DNA of 64,000 nucleotides from Lycorma delicatula (lineage: Eukaryota; Arthropoda; Insecta; Hemiptera; Fulgoridae): NCBI RefSeq assembly GCF_047948215.1, contig NC_134457.1, forward strand, positions 86,755,398-86,819,397, read 5' to 3'. A program made the position numbers and the translations under genes. The notes under the pieces are model-generated. The model was not told where the DNA came from. It did not search any database and was given only the letters and a program-made list of their open reading frames with translations. The first letter of the stretch is position 1. Each line of letters begins with the position of its first letter. Of the stretch, positions 57,401 to 62,759 are shown one piece after another.

Positions 57401-60263
57401 CTGACTGAGTTATAGCTATAAGGGAAGCTTGCATATCGCTTGTTGTGAAGCTCTTCTAAGGTGTTTTCCCAAAGTTCAATCACAGAATAGCCAGTTTTCT
57501 TCTTCTACAAATATTCTATTTATAGGATATTATTACTCATGTAAATGAAACATATTTTTGGTATAAGAAAGCTCTAAGTTTATGAGAAAATCACAGATCA
57601 CTCACCTCTAGTAATAATGTGGGCGCAGTGCTACCTAATTCGACCAAAAATTTCTGAAGGAAGTGTTAACACATGTCATATATTAATACGCTTGAAAATT
57701 ATTTTATTTCTCTGCTTTGACTGATTGGTATGAAATTAAATGCCACTTTACAGCAAGATGGAACTATATCTCATTATGCTCAGTCTAAATCAATATTTTG
57801 CAGGGCAGTGTTTCAGTAGGAGCTATTAAATTCAGTGGCTGCCTTGAATTTCATACTTAACAACCCGTGACAACTTTGTTTAGGACATAGTTAAAGAAAG
57901 ATGTCCTATTCATGACAAAGAACTGTTGATGTGCTGAAAACTGCTGTCAGAAACTATTTTTATGACTGAACAATTCTCTTCAATATGGAAGAGAATGTCC
58001 AAATACAACGGTGACCGATAAAATTGTGTAGACAATGAAAGAACTTGTACACAGATGTAATGTAAAGTAAGTTTTATGTATAAAAATATTAAATAAACCA
58101 ATGACAATCAGTTTATATTAATTTCTTTACATGAAAAGGAACTTCGTGACCAGAGTATAGTTCTATGAATTTTGAACCAAAGTTTGTAATACAAACCCAA
58201 ATAATATTTGTATATTAAGTTTGTAAATAAAGTAATGAGATTTGTTCAGAAAATAGTTCCCTTGGGAAGCCACGCAATGCTTCAAGCGGTTTTCCCACTC
58301 CTCATAGCAGTGTTGGAACTCAGAAACCGAAATATCCTTCAGATGATCGTTACATTTTTTTAATGTTTTCTACTGTTCCCAAATGGTGTCCTTTGAGGTC
58401 GTTTTTAAAGTTCGGCATAGGAAAAGGTTGCAGGGACTCAAGTCAGATGTAGTTGAGGAACTACAGGAACGTTTTTGTTTGCCAAAAACTCATTAATTGA
58501 GAGTGCAGTGTGACAAGGTACATTGTCAAGATGCAGCATCCAGTTATCTGATCGCTGGTCTCATGCGAGCAACTCTTTTCTACAGTGTTTCAAGAATTTC
58601 TTAGTAAACATATTGATTTACAGTCTGTCCTGTAGGCAAAAACTCCTTATGGACAATGCCATTACTATCAAAGAAACAAATTAGCATGGTTTTGATTTTT
58701 GATTTGCTCATTTTTGCTTTTTTGGGACGTGGTGAGTGTGAAATGTGCCATCTCTTGCTCTGGCATCATGTTTCTGGGTCATACTTAAATATCAAAGATT
58801 CATCGCCAGTAATAACATTTTTTAGAAAATCAGGATCCAGTTTTAATTCGCCCTAAAAGATTCACAGGACACTTCCACCCTATTATTTTTTTGTTCATCA
58901 GTGAGGGTTTTTAAGACCAATTTTGTACAAACTTTTTCATGTCCAATTTGTTTCACAAAATTTAATGGACTGTGGTACGGTTCAAATTCAATTGTTCTGC
59001 AATCATTCTGACAGTTAATCGCTGGTCGTACCATACCAAGTTTCTGATTTACTCAACATTGTTGTCAATTTTTGACATTAACGGTCTTCCAGAGCATGGA
59101 TTATCCGCAACTGATTCCCGGCCGTCTGAAAATGCTTTAAACTATCTAAAAACTTGGGATTGTGACATAGTGTCATCTCCACATTCCCTTTTCAATTTTG
59201 AAAAAGTTCAGGATTCTCAAAGAGTAACACAAAACTTGATTGAACAACATTGCTCATAATTAGTATCACTCATTTTTGTAATGCACAACAAAAACTCATT
59301 TCACGAAAAGTTTGTTTACATCTCACATGGCAACAATAAACTAAAAATATTAATACTTAATATAAATCAGCTGTTCATGTAACCATATGTTTACTAGTAA
59401 CATTACAGTGTTGCCACTTTCGCTGCCACAAAAAATTAGTCTCATTACTTTATTTACAGACCTTGTATAATGGCCTATGTTAATATTGCATAAAATAGTT
59501 CAAATAAAAATTGAAAAAAAGCAAAATAAGTAGAGTAATTATAATATTTCAGAGCAGTAGCTTTGTGATTCCTTTACTACTTTTTTTAAATTTAATGATA
59601 TTCAATAAAATGGAAAAATAAAAACTGTTAATAATAATTAATTTAAATAAAAATTACATATACACACTTTTAGTTAGTAAGTGATGCTGCATAGAAACTA
59701 AAACACCACCAAATATTGTGTTACAAGTAAAATTGGGTAAAAGAAGATTTTAAGGGCAAATGCCTACAGCAGGAACTAATGTTTACATAGCATTACTCCC
59801 TCTGACAGTAAGAATTGTAAAACAGGAAGTATGTTAAAAATGGAAATGAAAAGAAGTTATGAATGAAAGAAATTATAGACAGAATAAACTAAATACACGG
59901 GATATTTTTTCTCAAAATCAATAAATGAAAACTAAGATAAGTAAAAAAAATATACAGTGAAAGAGGTCCATAAAGATACATGAAAAGTAGTATAAAAAGG
60001 AAAACTTGTGGCTGATTCTGAAGGTGGGAAACATAAATTCAAGTCCCAGTTTGAAATTTATTTGGATGTAAGGAGTTAAAAAACATTCAAAATAGATTTG
60101 ATTATTAAAATATCAACTGACCCATTTGAAATGTTTTCTTAATCTCATCACCAGCTTTAATCCAAAAGTTACCATATGAATGAGGAAGAACAAGACCCAA
60201 AGTAAATGGTGTATTTTCCAGAGGTGCATAATAGTAATGACGTATTTCAGAACCAACTCGTCT
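18697..60263 (-). CDS. CACNA2D: Voltage-gated calcium channel alpha-2/delta subunit, C-terminal 13 exons (gene span)
   Basis: Thirteen minus-strand exons join in a single frame to give 560 residues plus a stop: 60263-60122, 56065-56014, 52380-52238, 48160-48119, 44945-44852, 37207-37106, 35945-35833, 32647-32502, 30740-30498, 29147-29048, 26405-26219, 25322-25124, 18816-18697. All junctions are GT-AG and all codon phases agree. The chain follows the alpha-2/delta family in order: YYY..TPFTLG after the Cache region, CDKEL, FVATQSGLTRW, WYRSAV, VTASHAI, C..C..DCYVID, FFGEVEGA, DYQGLC, CSRPFFVERI, RRR..C..HP and TCG, then a hydrophobic tail. The family carries an extracellular, Cys-rich, glycosylated protein, cleaved into alpha-2 and delta, which promotes CaV trafficking and synaptic release. 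The VWFA/MIDAS part lies beyond 64000. The paralogue cannot be assigned. Confidence 0.93.
18817..20040 (-). other. Last alpha-2/delta intron, unique AT-rich part
   Basis: No coding similarity was recognised here. An 18-bp perfect palindrome (TCTACAGAATTCTGTAGA) lies near 19226-19243. Confidence 0.6.
20040..21290 (+). pseudogene. Family X copy 2
   Basis: Read on the plus strand across many stops and shifts: TTNHFDDCYFYLMN, FHNSNKKVIYTS, LAEPKKILPLLPIKIGLMK, EKVFQKLSKTKLK, LLRKNFF..LGIVSVEQGER, FHQD, and finally MGDYCKF. The order is the same as in copies 1 and 3 (DDCYFC, HNGNK, PLHIKLGLMK, EQGERFHQD, GDYCW). It lies antisense in the last alpha-2/delta intron and is the most decayed of the three. 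Confidence 0.6.
21702..21975 (+). repeat. Left subterminal direct-repeat array of family Y
   Basis: Six related 17-mers in one orientation start at 21702, 21796, 21847, 21881, 21907 and 21959, with consensus close to CAAAACTTGCCATGTCC. Three more lie on the other side of the family Y reading frames, at 24492, about 24524 and 24552. The arrangement suggests element-binding sites near the two ends of a mobile unit. Confidence 0.65.
22270..24313 (+). pseudogene. Family Y: intron-containing transposase-like gene, decayed
   Basis: The first exon (22270-22365) begins MDSEKNVAFKPGKGRKSKK and ends at a GTTAGT donor. The acceptor TTACAG at 22526 leads to HSRIHPPVMPNCGHRTA and a frame ending LEKHYC. 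Shifted frames then give GREYLSSDLNISKLW, FRKYFNNSFNIGFGKPSTDT, ADQSAYYSRQLYYYNFTV, LFANGCG and EQNKNTAVIAMISY, then FPVVGHSFLPLDRVFGRIEK, QQWHFKFN and SDIGVYK. The final frame is KRGKSINNMEVHDVNKENV to a stop at 24313. The motif order YYxRQLYxYN, SDxCxGQNKN, GHSFLPxDRVFGxIE is one I recall from a repeated, unnamed family in arthropods and other animals. Here the Asp of SDxC is Asn. A single-base frame clash at the exon 1-2 junction and several frameshifts show decay. Confidence 0.65.
23714..23747. repeat. 14-bp-arm hairpin inside the family Y frame
   Basis: Perfect arms CACAGGAAAGACAA (23714-23727) and their complement (23734-23747) flank a 6-nt loop. It lies in the part that should encode IIVFPVxGHSF, so it may be a local inverted duplication that helped break the frame. 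Confidence 0.7.
24492..24568 (+). repeat. Right subterminal direct-repeat array of family Y
   Basis: CAAAACCAGCTAAGTCC (24492-24508), a diverged unit ending CTGCCGTGTCC (to 24540) and CAAAACCAGCCATGTCC (24552-24568) repeat at about 30-bp steps in the same orientation as the left array. Confidence 0.65.
25124..25322 (-). CDS. CACNA2D: alpha-2/delta exon l (199 nt)
   Basis: It encodes PFFVERIAHTNLLLIVVDA, a Cys-containing spacer and PRRRLSGCFNEHPL. The IxxTNLLLxVxD and RRRPxxCxxxHP signatures end the delta ectodomain. Reading through the donor GTAAAT would give only VN and a stop, losing the conserved CG and the hydrophobic tail, so splicing to 18816 is preferred. Confidence 0.92.
26219..26405 (-). 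CDS. CACNA2D: alpha-2/delta exon k (187 nt)
   Basis: It encodes DYFDSMTIDSVEV, a basic PSPKKRVRKKPSYN stretch, then VEACDRKGDLYLLQHL and IVNCSR. The CD..xxLYxLQ...NCSR pattern is that of the delta peptide. The Arg codon of CSR is split with the next exon. Confidence 0.93.
26890..27120 (+). pseudogene. Possible Harbinger-like transposase N-terminal fragment
   Basis: The plus strand reads SLMKGLLLNDRSSFDNFLQM, NKSNFKEFPKLVAQKL, a stop, then IDKSPLSRSRDYVLLTL. This resembles the LxxELxxEDxxxFxNFLRMxxxxFxxLLxxV start of HARBI1-type transposases. Only this segment is visible, and no catalytic part was found. Confidence 0.35.
27738..27872. repeat. Small MITE-like inverted repeat
   Basis: The left arm GGCAGTTTGAAATTTTAAG...AACAAAACACCA is mirrored by the right arm; the reverse complement is GCCAGTTTGAAATTTTAATA...AATAAAACACCA. 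About 60 nt of stem surround a short centre that also contains TGTTTTCAAAT on both sides. No coding content. Confidence 0.7.
28130..28270 (+). repeat. SINE family B copy, diverged
   Basis: TCCCAGGTCGAATCTGGTCA (B-box region) is followed by GGCTAAGTGCTGTTCAAATGC and TGCAAAATTTCC, parallel to the copies at 16015 and 45365. Confidence 0.5.
28490..28800 (+). pseudogene. Mariner transposase C-terminal fragment
   Basis: Shifted plus-strand frames read QLIQEKIDELQ, then LLQQSSYIPSLAQSDFYLLV and later NNDLEHEMQFG. This corresponds to the HxAxxTxxxIxxLxWxxLxHPPYSPDLAPSDFHLF block around the last catalytic residue of mariner elements. No TIR was found. Confidence 0.5.
29048..29147 (-). CDS. CACNA2D: alpha-2/delta exon j (100 nt)
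   Basis: It encodes PIHHIIKLGQWLIGNLLWF, LLETVIYRPVFADE. It corresponds to the amphipathic and hydrophobic region after the DYQxxC motif in the delta part. The acceptor is TTTTTCAG and the donor GTAGTA. Confidence 0.9.
29760..30171 (-). pseudogene. Mariner transposase N-terminal fragment
   Basis: On the minus strand, IEAAKMLEKAFGENEM, a Tyr/Trp-rich VYE-YKWFQEGHEDIEDN and KRLN match the HTH region of mariner transposases (AxxMLxxAFGExxMSRxxVYEWYKRFxEGREDVxDDxRxGRP). The 5' edge near 30171 reads AAGGTGTGATAAAAAAAATT, which may be its terminal repeat. The catalytic domain is absent. Confidence 0.55.
30498..30740 (-). CDS. CACNA2D: alpha-2/delta exon i (243 nt)
   Basis: Eighty-one complete codons encode CADCDYKCSSDSIDCYVIDG, YIVISETKELTGHFFGEVEG and FRRIRMFDYQGLC. 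This is the Cys-rich C..C..DCYxID block with RxTGxFFGEVxGA and DYQxxC, and it is the single most diagnostic exon of the gene. Confidence 0.95.
30741..32501 (-). other. alpha-2/delta intron with diverged repeats
   Basis: A SINE-tail-like GCCGGAAGCTAAACAAAAAA lies near 31495. A diverged repeat (31740-31960) has the core AATTTAACAGCATCAATGCC and ACTAAATTTGGTCAAAATCA, with relatives near 61080 and 61500. Nothing coding was recognised. Confidence 0.5.
32502..32647 (-). CDS. CACNA2D: alpha-2/delta exon h (146 nt)
   Basis: It encodes QLENITVTASHAIFP, DGGHEAPGSVVGILF and a helical SKFNSITSKSN. VVTAS and the PxxVVGIxF stretch are family hallmarks. The donor is GTGAGTAGG; exit in phase 0. Confidence 0.93.
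33399..33434. repeat. Poly(T) tract
   Basis: An uninterrupted run of about 36 T. It could be the A-tail of a minus-strand retroposon, but no body was identified next to it. Confidence 0.8.
33622..33742 (+). repeat. SINE family A copy, left half (split by hAT)
   Basis: It runs from AATACTAGACAGTGGATACA to CTTCATTTACATCCATACATA. The remaining third of the same copy resumes at 35266 with no loss other than a short duplication. Confidence 0.75.
33743..35265 (-). mobile_element. hAT-superfamily element, inactive
   Basis: Minus-strand frames in order: SVDLCEALPTSNISLHKLTN, a stop, then NQNMPDEPTLCKNYIP and IIWISADKTTDTCGCYIANL. The second frame gives FLSDPAPYMIKVAKAFQIFY, THxxHxxxR-like MTCFAHGVHRLAEVRS and VVTRWGTWIEA. 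The third gives KYCPVTSVDVERSFSTYKNI and HLEQYL. The last is the hAT C-terminal dimerisation region. The type resembles CGGBP1-associated hATs of insects. Stops and a gap separate the three frames. A possible terminal repeat AGACCAG lies near both ends. Confidence 0.75.
35266..35335 (+). repeat. SINE family A copy, right half
   Basis: It starts with ACATATTA, identical to 33735-33742, then TCATCCTCATTCATCCTCTG, and ends with GGAGGCTAAACAGCAAAAAG. It continues the copy at 33622. Confidence 0.75.
35833..35945 (-). CDS. CACNA2D: alpha-2/delta exon g (113 nt)
   Basis: It encodes EWGDSNNEALNEPWYRSAV and HHIDADSFVFSVPFDAG. It corresponds to the family's FPLWYRRA...GSFVF segment of the second Cache-like fold. 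Entry and exit phases match exons f and h. Confidence 0.93.
35946..37105 (-). other. alpha-2/delta intron, nothing recognised
   Basis: This is AT-rich intronic sequence between exons f and g. The short open frames have low-complexity hydrophobic content and no family resemblance. Confidence 0.6.
37106..37207 (-). CDS. CACNA2D: alpha-2/delta exon f (102 nt)
   Basis: The acceptor is TTGTTTCAG and the donor GTGAGT. It encodes LELVTNYK, VNLRFVATQSGLTRW and QYISEQPDDK. The FxxTxSGLTR stretch is strongly conserved across alpha-2/delta proteins. Confidence 0.93.
37480..37915 (-). pseudogene. Tc1-like transposase C-terminal fragment
   Basis: The minus strand reads VTKFFEEQNMFP, then NSPDLNTIENLWPVVKKLL and a long LIEAIISVWFHDEEIKN. 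SPDLNxIENLW is the signature around the third catalytic residue of Tc1-type DDE transposases. The 5' part is missing and a SINE lies directly next to it. Confidence 0.65.
37928..38090 (-). repeat. SINE family A copy, truncated
   Basis: On the minus strand it includes AATACTAGATCATGAATACT, GGTGTTCTTTGGTGGTTGGG and TTTCAATTAAC, with the 3' end diverged. It abuts the Tc1-like fragment. Confidence 0.65.
38548..38700 (+). pseudogene. Possible DDE transposase fragment next to a TIR
   Basis: Plus strand EVRNYLNIKFMNNWTGQGTP resembles the VRxYLNxxFxxRWIGRxGP stretch that precedes WPPRSPDLTP in a large insect DDE group. It begins directly after GGTGTCTCACAAAGAAACA, which recurs inverted at 42891. Confidence 0.35.
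39262..40372 (+). pseudogene. RTE-like LINE remnant (RT to 3' end)
   Basis: Plus-strand frames show MEKLSSVLKSYRNRKAPGTG (the start of the RT fingers), FxNFxRGxxxxDCL-like pieces, IKGSDKGVCYHLCYL (RQGCPLSPxLF in shifted form) and later TESTEMRFLYKV. Near the end is DRMNGNRTPR. The 3' end is a short GAT microsatellite (40357-40372), typical of RTE-type LINEs. Confidence 0.6.
40430..41740 (+). pseudogene. IS630/Tc1-mariner-like DDE transposase, broken
   Basis: Plus-strand pieces in order: AVAEFKFIVKNKKV and VCGISRSQIQNL (HTH part), NRFHVKHNKLPTLNRLCEEL, IQFKGSRTILSLSG, ENVLILYLDESYI, SKSGDYHD, VTINNAPYQNSLLQKPSN, NNRKSGMINWLEKNSILF, and the tail KLTEEKINEMNKDNWKPYY with an acidic C-terminus (SDSESDCFDRED). 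LDE is the first catalytic Asp. The second, normally DNAPYHN, reads NNAPYQN here. A segment before the tail is missing and several stops intervene. Confidence 0.6.
41744..41766. repeat. AAT microsatellite
   Basis: Tandem (AAT)n directly after the IS630-like tail. Confidence 0.8.
43045..43872 (+). mobile_element. Mariner element, internally shortened, with TIRs
   Basis: The left end GAGTCATTTAAATATAAACC and the reverse complement of the right end, GGTCATTCAAGTATAAACC, match, and both are flanked by TA. Plus-strand frames read KGLATVFWGSKHVLLIDFL, NVAYYSQLLDDVRAAYLN, VLLIHDNAWLHTTAQT, EHPPFSPGL, FHMSSLLKVALKRKRFENDA and YLSSEENIFL. These are the central and last catalytic blocks of a mariner transposase. 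The N-terminal HTH part is mostly missing (828 bp against about 1.3 kb for a full element). Stops show it is dead. Confidence 0.75.
44852..44945 (-). CDS. CACNA2D: alpha-2/delta exon e (94 nt)
   Basis: It encodes (C)DKELMQLLVFDAKST followed by YETKKYIAKSRR, aligning with the family's CDKELIQxxLFDA block. The end carries the sequence GTGAGTAAGT. The GTAAGT donor at 44851-44846 keeps frame with the next exon. The overlapping GTGAGT four bases earlier would not. Confidence 0.9.
45365..45470 (+). repeat. SINE family B copy
   Basis: GTTGGTAGCTTCTCTGTGTC is followed by CTGGGTTCAAGCCTCTATCA and GTATTTTTCACACACTTCAA, colinear with the minus-strand copy at 16015-16110. Confidence 0.65.
46010..46350. 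repeat. Dispersed repeat with an internal hairpin
   Basis: I recognise this as a repeat seen in insect sequences: GAAATTTTGGATTTAGGAGT, ACATCTAGTTGTGCACC, then CCCAAAATCCAAAATAAATT paired with AGATTTTGGACTTTTT, then GCCCTCATTGAGAGCTTTTC and GGTTCCAGAGTTATAGCC. It has no coding sense. Only one copy lies in the window, so family status rests on memory. Confidence 0.45.
47620..48070 (+). pseudogene. RTE-like LINE C-terminal fragment
   Basis: Plus-strand frames read NKMQAAEIRFFNSILGK, then IKLQENASVERQIEMIQI and a Trp-containing basic tail. This corresponds to the ESxIQAAEMKFLRxVxGxTRxDxxRNxxIR region after the RT domain. Confidence 0.55.
48119..48160 (-). CDS. CACNA2D: alpha-2/delta exon d (42-nt microexon)
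   Basis: The acceptor is TATTTTCAG and the donor GTAAGTAA. It encodes VCKRRPIGDDEYY, and the last base begins the Cys of CDKEL in the next exon. Because 42 is a multiple of three and entry and exit phases are equal, skipping it would keep the frame. Confidence 0.85.
48560..49930 (-). pseudogene. Family X copy 3
   Basis: The minus strand from 49894 reads KIGDQGKMWGPHIVCTNCSV, YLRGWLKGTRKALPFGVPMV and a TNSYFCLTSVSG segment. Further frames give SQGELNDLVRNLNLSKNQAE and DWRLFINSSKCSLKVILLHN followed by GNKYPS. After an internal deletion come LDNVENAAWASFKDACKTFL, MSLKIHFLHSHLDFFPDNFG and MPANYSWTLIWD. This is the most complete copy of the family in the window and it shows the N-terminal CxxC-type motifs. 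Stops and a deletion between CFLC and the AWxxF segment make it a pseudogene. Confidence 0.7.
49940..52230 (-). other. alpha-2/delta intron, nothing recognised
   Basis: This is AT-rich sequence between exons c and d, with no coding or repeat family identified on either strand. Confidence 0.6.
52238..52380 (-). CDS. CACNA2D: alpha-2/delta exon c (143 nt)
   Basis: It encodes VYCDYHRASAHSNESREERL, a Met/Lys-rich helix and NWKWHEQYPDPKKYESE. The first Cys aligns with the conserved (W)xYC of the family, after which a charged spacer leads to the CDKEL segment. Phase 2 entry, phase 1 exit. Confidence 0.9.
52640..52995 (-). pseudogene. RTE-like LINE 3' end, 5' truncated
   Basis: The minus strand gives, with shifts, VEGKNCAGRQCLEYVKEIV, RDVGCRGIYQNEM / GGYTKMK and LALDRESWRAASNQ. 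The CAGRQxLxxVxExVxDVGCxGYTxMKRLALDRxxWRxASNQ ending is typical of LINE copies in insect genomes. The plus-strand open frame here is an antisense shadow. Confidence 0.6.
53850..54760 (+). pseudogene. MULE (FLYWCH-type) transposase remnant
   Basis: Plus-strand frames read ECKARAITAFNSDENIEI (end of a FLYWCH-like region), LPPDLKSLNDFDELP, GDRFLLHTEYADNSSLIVFT and MCNMYEDGNMRYITPIFFLH, then VELKIVSLEIKADFKNTIIE and AVFFHLCQNTYLGQIQAKG. The last matches the DFExAxxxAxxxxFPxAxxxGCFFHLxQxxxRxIQ block of the MULE domain. Several stops. Confidence 0.6.
56014..56065 (-). CDS. CACNA2D: alpha-2/delta exon b (52 nt)
   Basis: The acceptor is TTTTTTTGTAG and the donor GTGAGG, with phase 1 entry and phase 2 exit. 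It encodes ASVTDYFKGNWRVHPN, and the split Trp codon is completed by the next exon. It is accepted because both phases fit the neighbours exactly. Confidence 0.88.
56810..58080 (+). pseudogene. Tc1/mariner-like DDE transposase remnant, very decayed
   Basis: The plus strand has YSVEEMLVDASVWLY near 57020, a QCFGKEAPPQ segment, LQQDGTISHYAQSKSIF near 57745 (compare QQDGAxxHxAxxS around the second catalytic Asp), and DNFV-DIVKERCPIHDKELL. The order fits an insect transposase group with HTH then DDE, but most of the frame is lost. Confidence 0.4.
58215..59465 (-). mobile_element. Mariner element with both TIRs, inactive
   Basis: Both ends carry TGTAAATAAAGTAATGAGA in inverted orientation and are flanked by TA. 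The 1251-bp length is typical. Minus-strand frames show EQCCSIKFCVTL, SQSQVFR, FSDGRESVADNPCSGRPLMS, DQRLTVRMIAEQLNLNRTTV, VITGDESL, MSKSKIKTMLICFFDSNGIV, WMLHLDNVPCHTALS and EFQHCYEEWENRLKHCVASQ. TGDE and HLDN carry the first two catalytic Asp residues. In the last block the expected CDFFLF reads CNLFLC. Multiple stops and frameshifts. Confidence 0.85.
60005..60070 (+). repeat. Possible SINE family B fragment
   Basis: TTGTGGCTGATTCTGAAGGT followed by AAATTCAAGTCCCAGTTTGA resembles a tRNA-like A/B-box pair with the family B order. It is short and diverged. Confidence 0.3.
60122..60263 (-). CDS. CACNA2D: alpha-2/delta exon a (142 nt)
   Basis: The acceptor is AATTATAG and the donor GTCAGT, with entry in phase 0 and exit in phase 1. 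It encodes RRVGSEIRH, YYYAPLENTPFTLGLVLP and YGNFWIKAGDEIKKTFQM. The YYY..xxTPFxLGxxL stretch is the segment that follows the first Cache module in alpha-2/delta proteins. The preceding exon is not seen up to 64000. Confidence 0.9.
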
Positions 60264-61049
60264 CTATAATTTTAAAGAAAATCAGATGTAATTTTCTTAC
60301 AAACATAACTAACCATCTAAACACTTTATTAATAGTAAATTTAATTATATTTTACTGGAAGATTTTTTGGTGTATTTTGGTTACATGCTATGTTTTAATC
60401 ATATCACATTATAATAGATCAAATAAAATAAATGTTTAAATAAAAAATAAATTTAATTATATCTATGAAAATGAAGACAACAGAGATTATTTAATAAAAG
60501 ATACATCTTAAAAATATAAATAATGTAATGTTAGCATATTCTTAACGACACAGACAATCTTAAAAAGTAGTATTATAACAATAAGATGTATATGTTTTTG
60601 TCCATAAAGACTGACAATGGAAATTATTTAAAACTTCAGACTTTTGAAATGACAAAACAAACCAGATTTGACAAATACAATATTTTTATTAACTTCAAAA
60701 GTTTTCATTTTCTTTTGAGGCAATCTACAATGAATTATTATTCTCATTGTGCATAAACTAATGTTATTGCTGGCAGGTCTTTTGAGTTTGATATTATTGA
60801 TGTCAGTTTGTTTGAGTTAAGCATGCTAACTCAGAATAACTATCATGAACAACTTCATTTGATAACAGTGTGAAAACAGCAGCAGCAATCGCTAAAAAAG
60901 TCACAAAAGCAATTATTGAAAACATTTTGAACTTACTGAAAAAATTATCTATTGAATTTGGTTCAATTTATTATTTAATGTACATGTGAAAGTAAAGAAT
61001 TAAGTAAAACAAATTATTTTGCTATTTTGAATAAAATTTTAAGATTCAG

Positions 61050-61650
61050 AACCAATGCTGACTGTACCTCCCCATCCTTTGAAAACTAGTAACTGAAATT
61101 AAATGGCATCAATGACCCACATTCAAAAGTCATTGTACAAAATTTCTAAAAGACATTAATCAGTTATGAAGATATCAAGAACAATGATAACTGACAAAGA
61201 AAGGCAAAAAAAAAATAATTGGCTTACTAATATCCAAATATAATCTCTATGAAATTGCACAAATATAAATAGTGACATGTTAAAGTAATCTGACCTTGAG
61301 TTCAGACTTATAAAAAAAACAACAGGTTTTTGCTCTCACCCTTTTTGGTGGTTTAAATAAGATCAATCACCATAAGAATATATCTTAGCTACCTAAGAGG
61401 CATTAAACAATGTAAAAAATTTTATATATGCTTCAAGTAAAATTTTAGGATATTGGATTTATAAAGTTTTACTTCCCTACCCTCTTGGATGTTGTGACCA
61501 AAATTAAATGGTATCATTGCCATATATACAGAAATCATCATGCCAGATTTTATCCAAATTGTTAATCTAATCTGAAGATGGAAAGCAAAAAAACAGGTCA
61601 ACATATGAACATGCATATGTTTGCATATGTATCCTTCAGAATGTTTCAAT
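61050..61650. repeat. Two diverged copies of a non-coding dispersed repeat
   Basis: The cores AAATTAAATGGCATCAATGA (near 61097) and AAATTAAATGGTATCATTGC (near 61503) are each followed at similar distance by an AAATTT/AGATTTTATCC AAATTG segment. The repeat at 31780 (AATTTAACAGCATCAATGCC) is a relative. Confidence 0.5.
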
Positions 61651-62759
61651 GCTAAAACTGTGCTTTTGATTTAGAGGGGTTCATGGAATGTCAAGATCTA
61701 CAAAACCAACATACAAAGTTTGACCTGTTAGTATTTTTATGCTACACACTGTATAGCTGGGAAAATAAAAAGTTTAAAATTTTAAACAGAATATAGTTAA
61801 AAACTAAAATAAATTAATTACTATTGCATTTAATTAGTTTTAGATAAAATTATAAAATACAACATAATTTACGTAACATATATTATAATTTTAATATAAA
61901 TAAGTAGACCAAAACCCTTTTATGAGTACAATTCATCACTAGATGTTACTTCTCCTTTATTTATGTTACAGTATGTACTGTAATGACCATTTATTACTTT
62001 TTTCAAAGCATCAATTATAAACATATCATTTAAAACATTTCAACAGCTTGTGTTCAAAATTCAATAAAAATGCTCACTCAGCAAAGAATAACCTAATTAT
62101 AAAGCATGATATTTTATTATGATACTAGATACACTTACATTTCACATCTAATATAATTGAAGATGTTATTTCAAAAGATATTCAAGTCTTTTAAAAGTAA
62201 AATCATCAGGATTTAAATTTTAAATGAATCAGTTAAAGCAGTTAATCATCTTATCCTAAATTATATGGGATCTTAAATAATATCACTAATATTCATGATT
62301 ACTTCTTTTCAAACCAATTTCAGGTACTAAAATGTAATTTCAACAAGTACTGGACAACAGAAAATGATACACTTGAGAGAGTTAAAAGAAAACCTTCAAT
62401 TCTTTTAAAAATACTAATGCAGAAATATATAAACATCGAAAACAATATTTTTCAAGCATAAGTTCTTGAACTTATGTTCAAGTTTGGTCTAATTAATCGT
62501 TGCAATGAAATACTTGTGCTCAGAAGCCCATATAAATTAGATTTGATGTAAGATGCAGGGGAACCTTGCAGAGGTCAGCTGATATGTTACACATCTTTGA
62601 AACACTTTATTGAACTGTATAATATCTTAGTCGGTAAATACAGAACTAAGTTGTGGTGTTTCAGAACTATCACTAGTTAGAAAATTCTTAGCCCATTCAT
62701 ACACTTGCTATAGTGACACACAGACTGAATTTTCATTCATCAATGAATTTTGATGGGTT

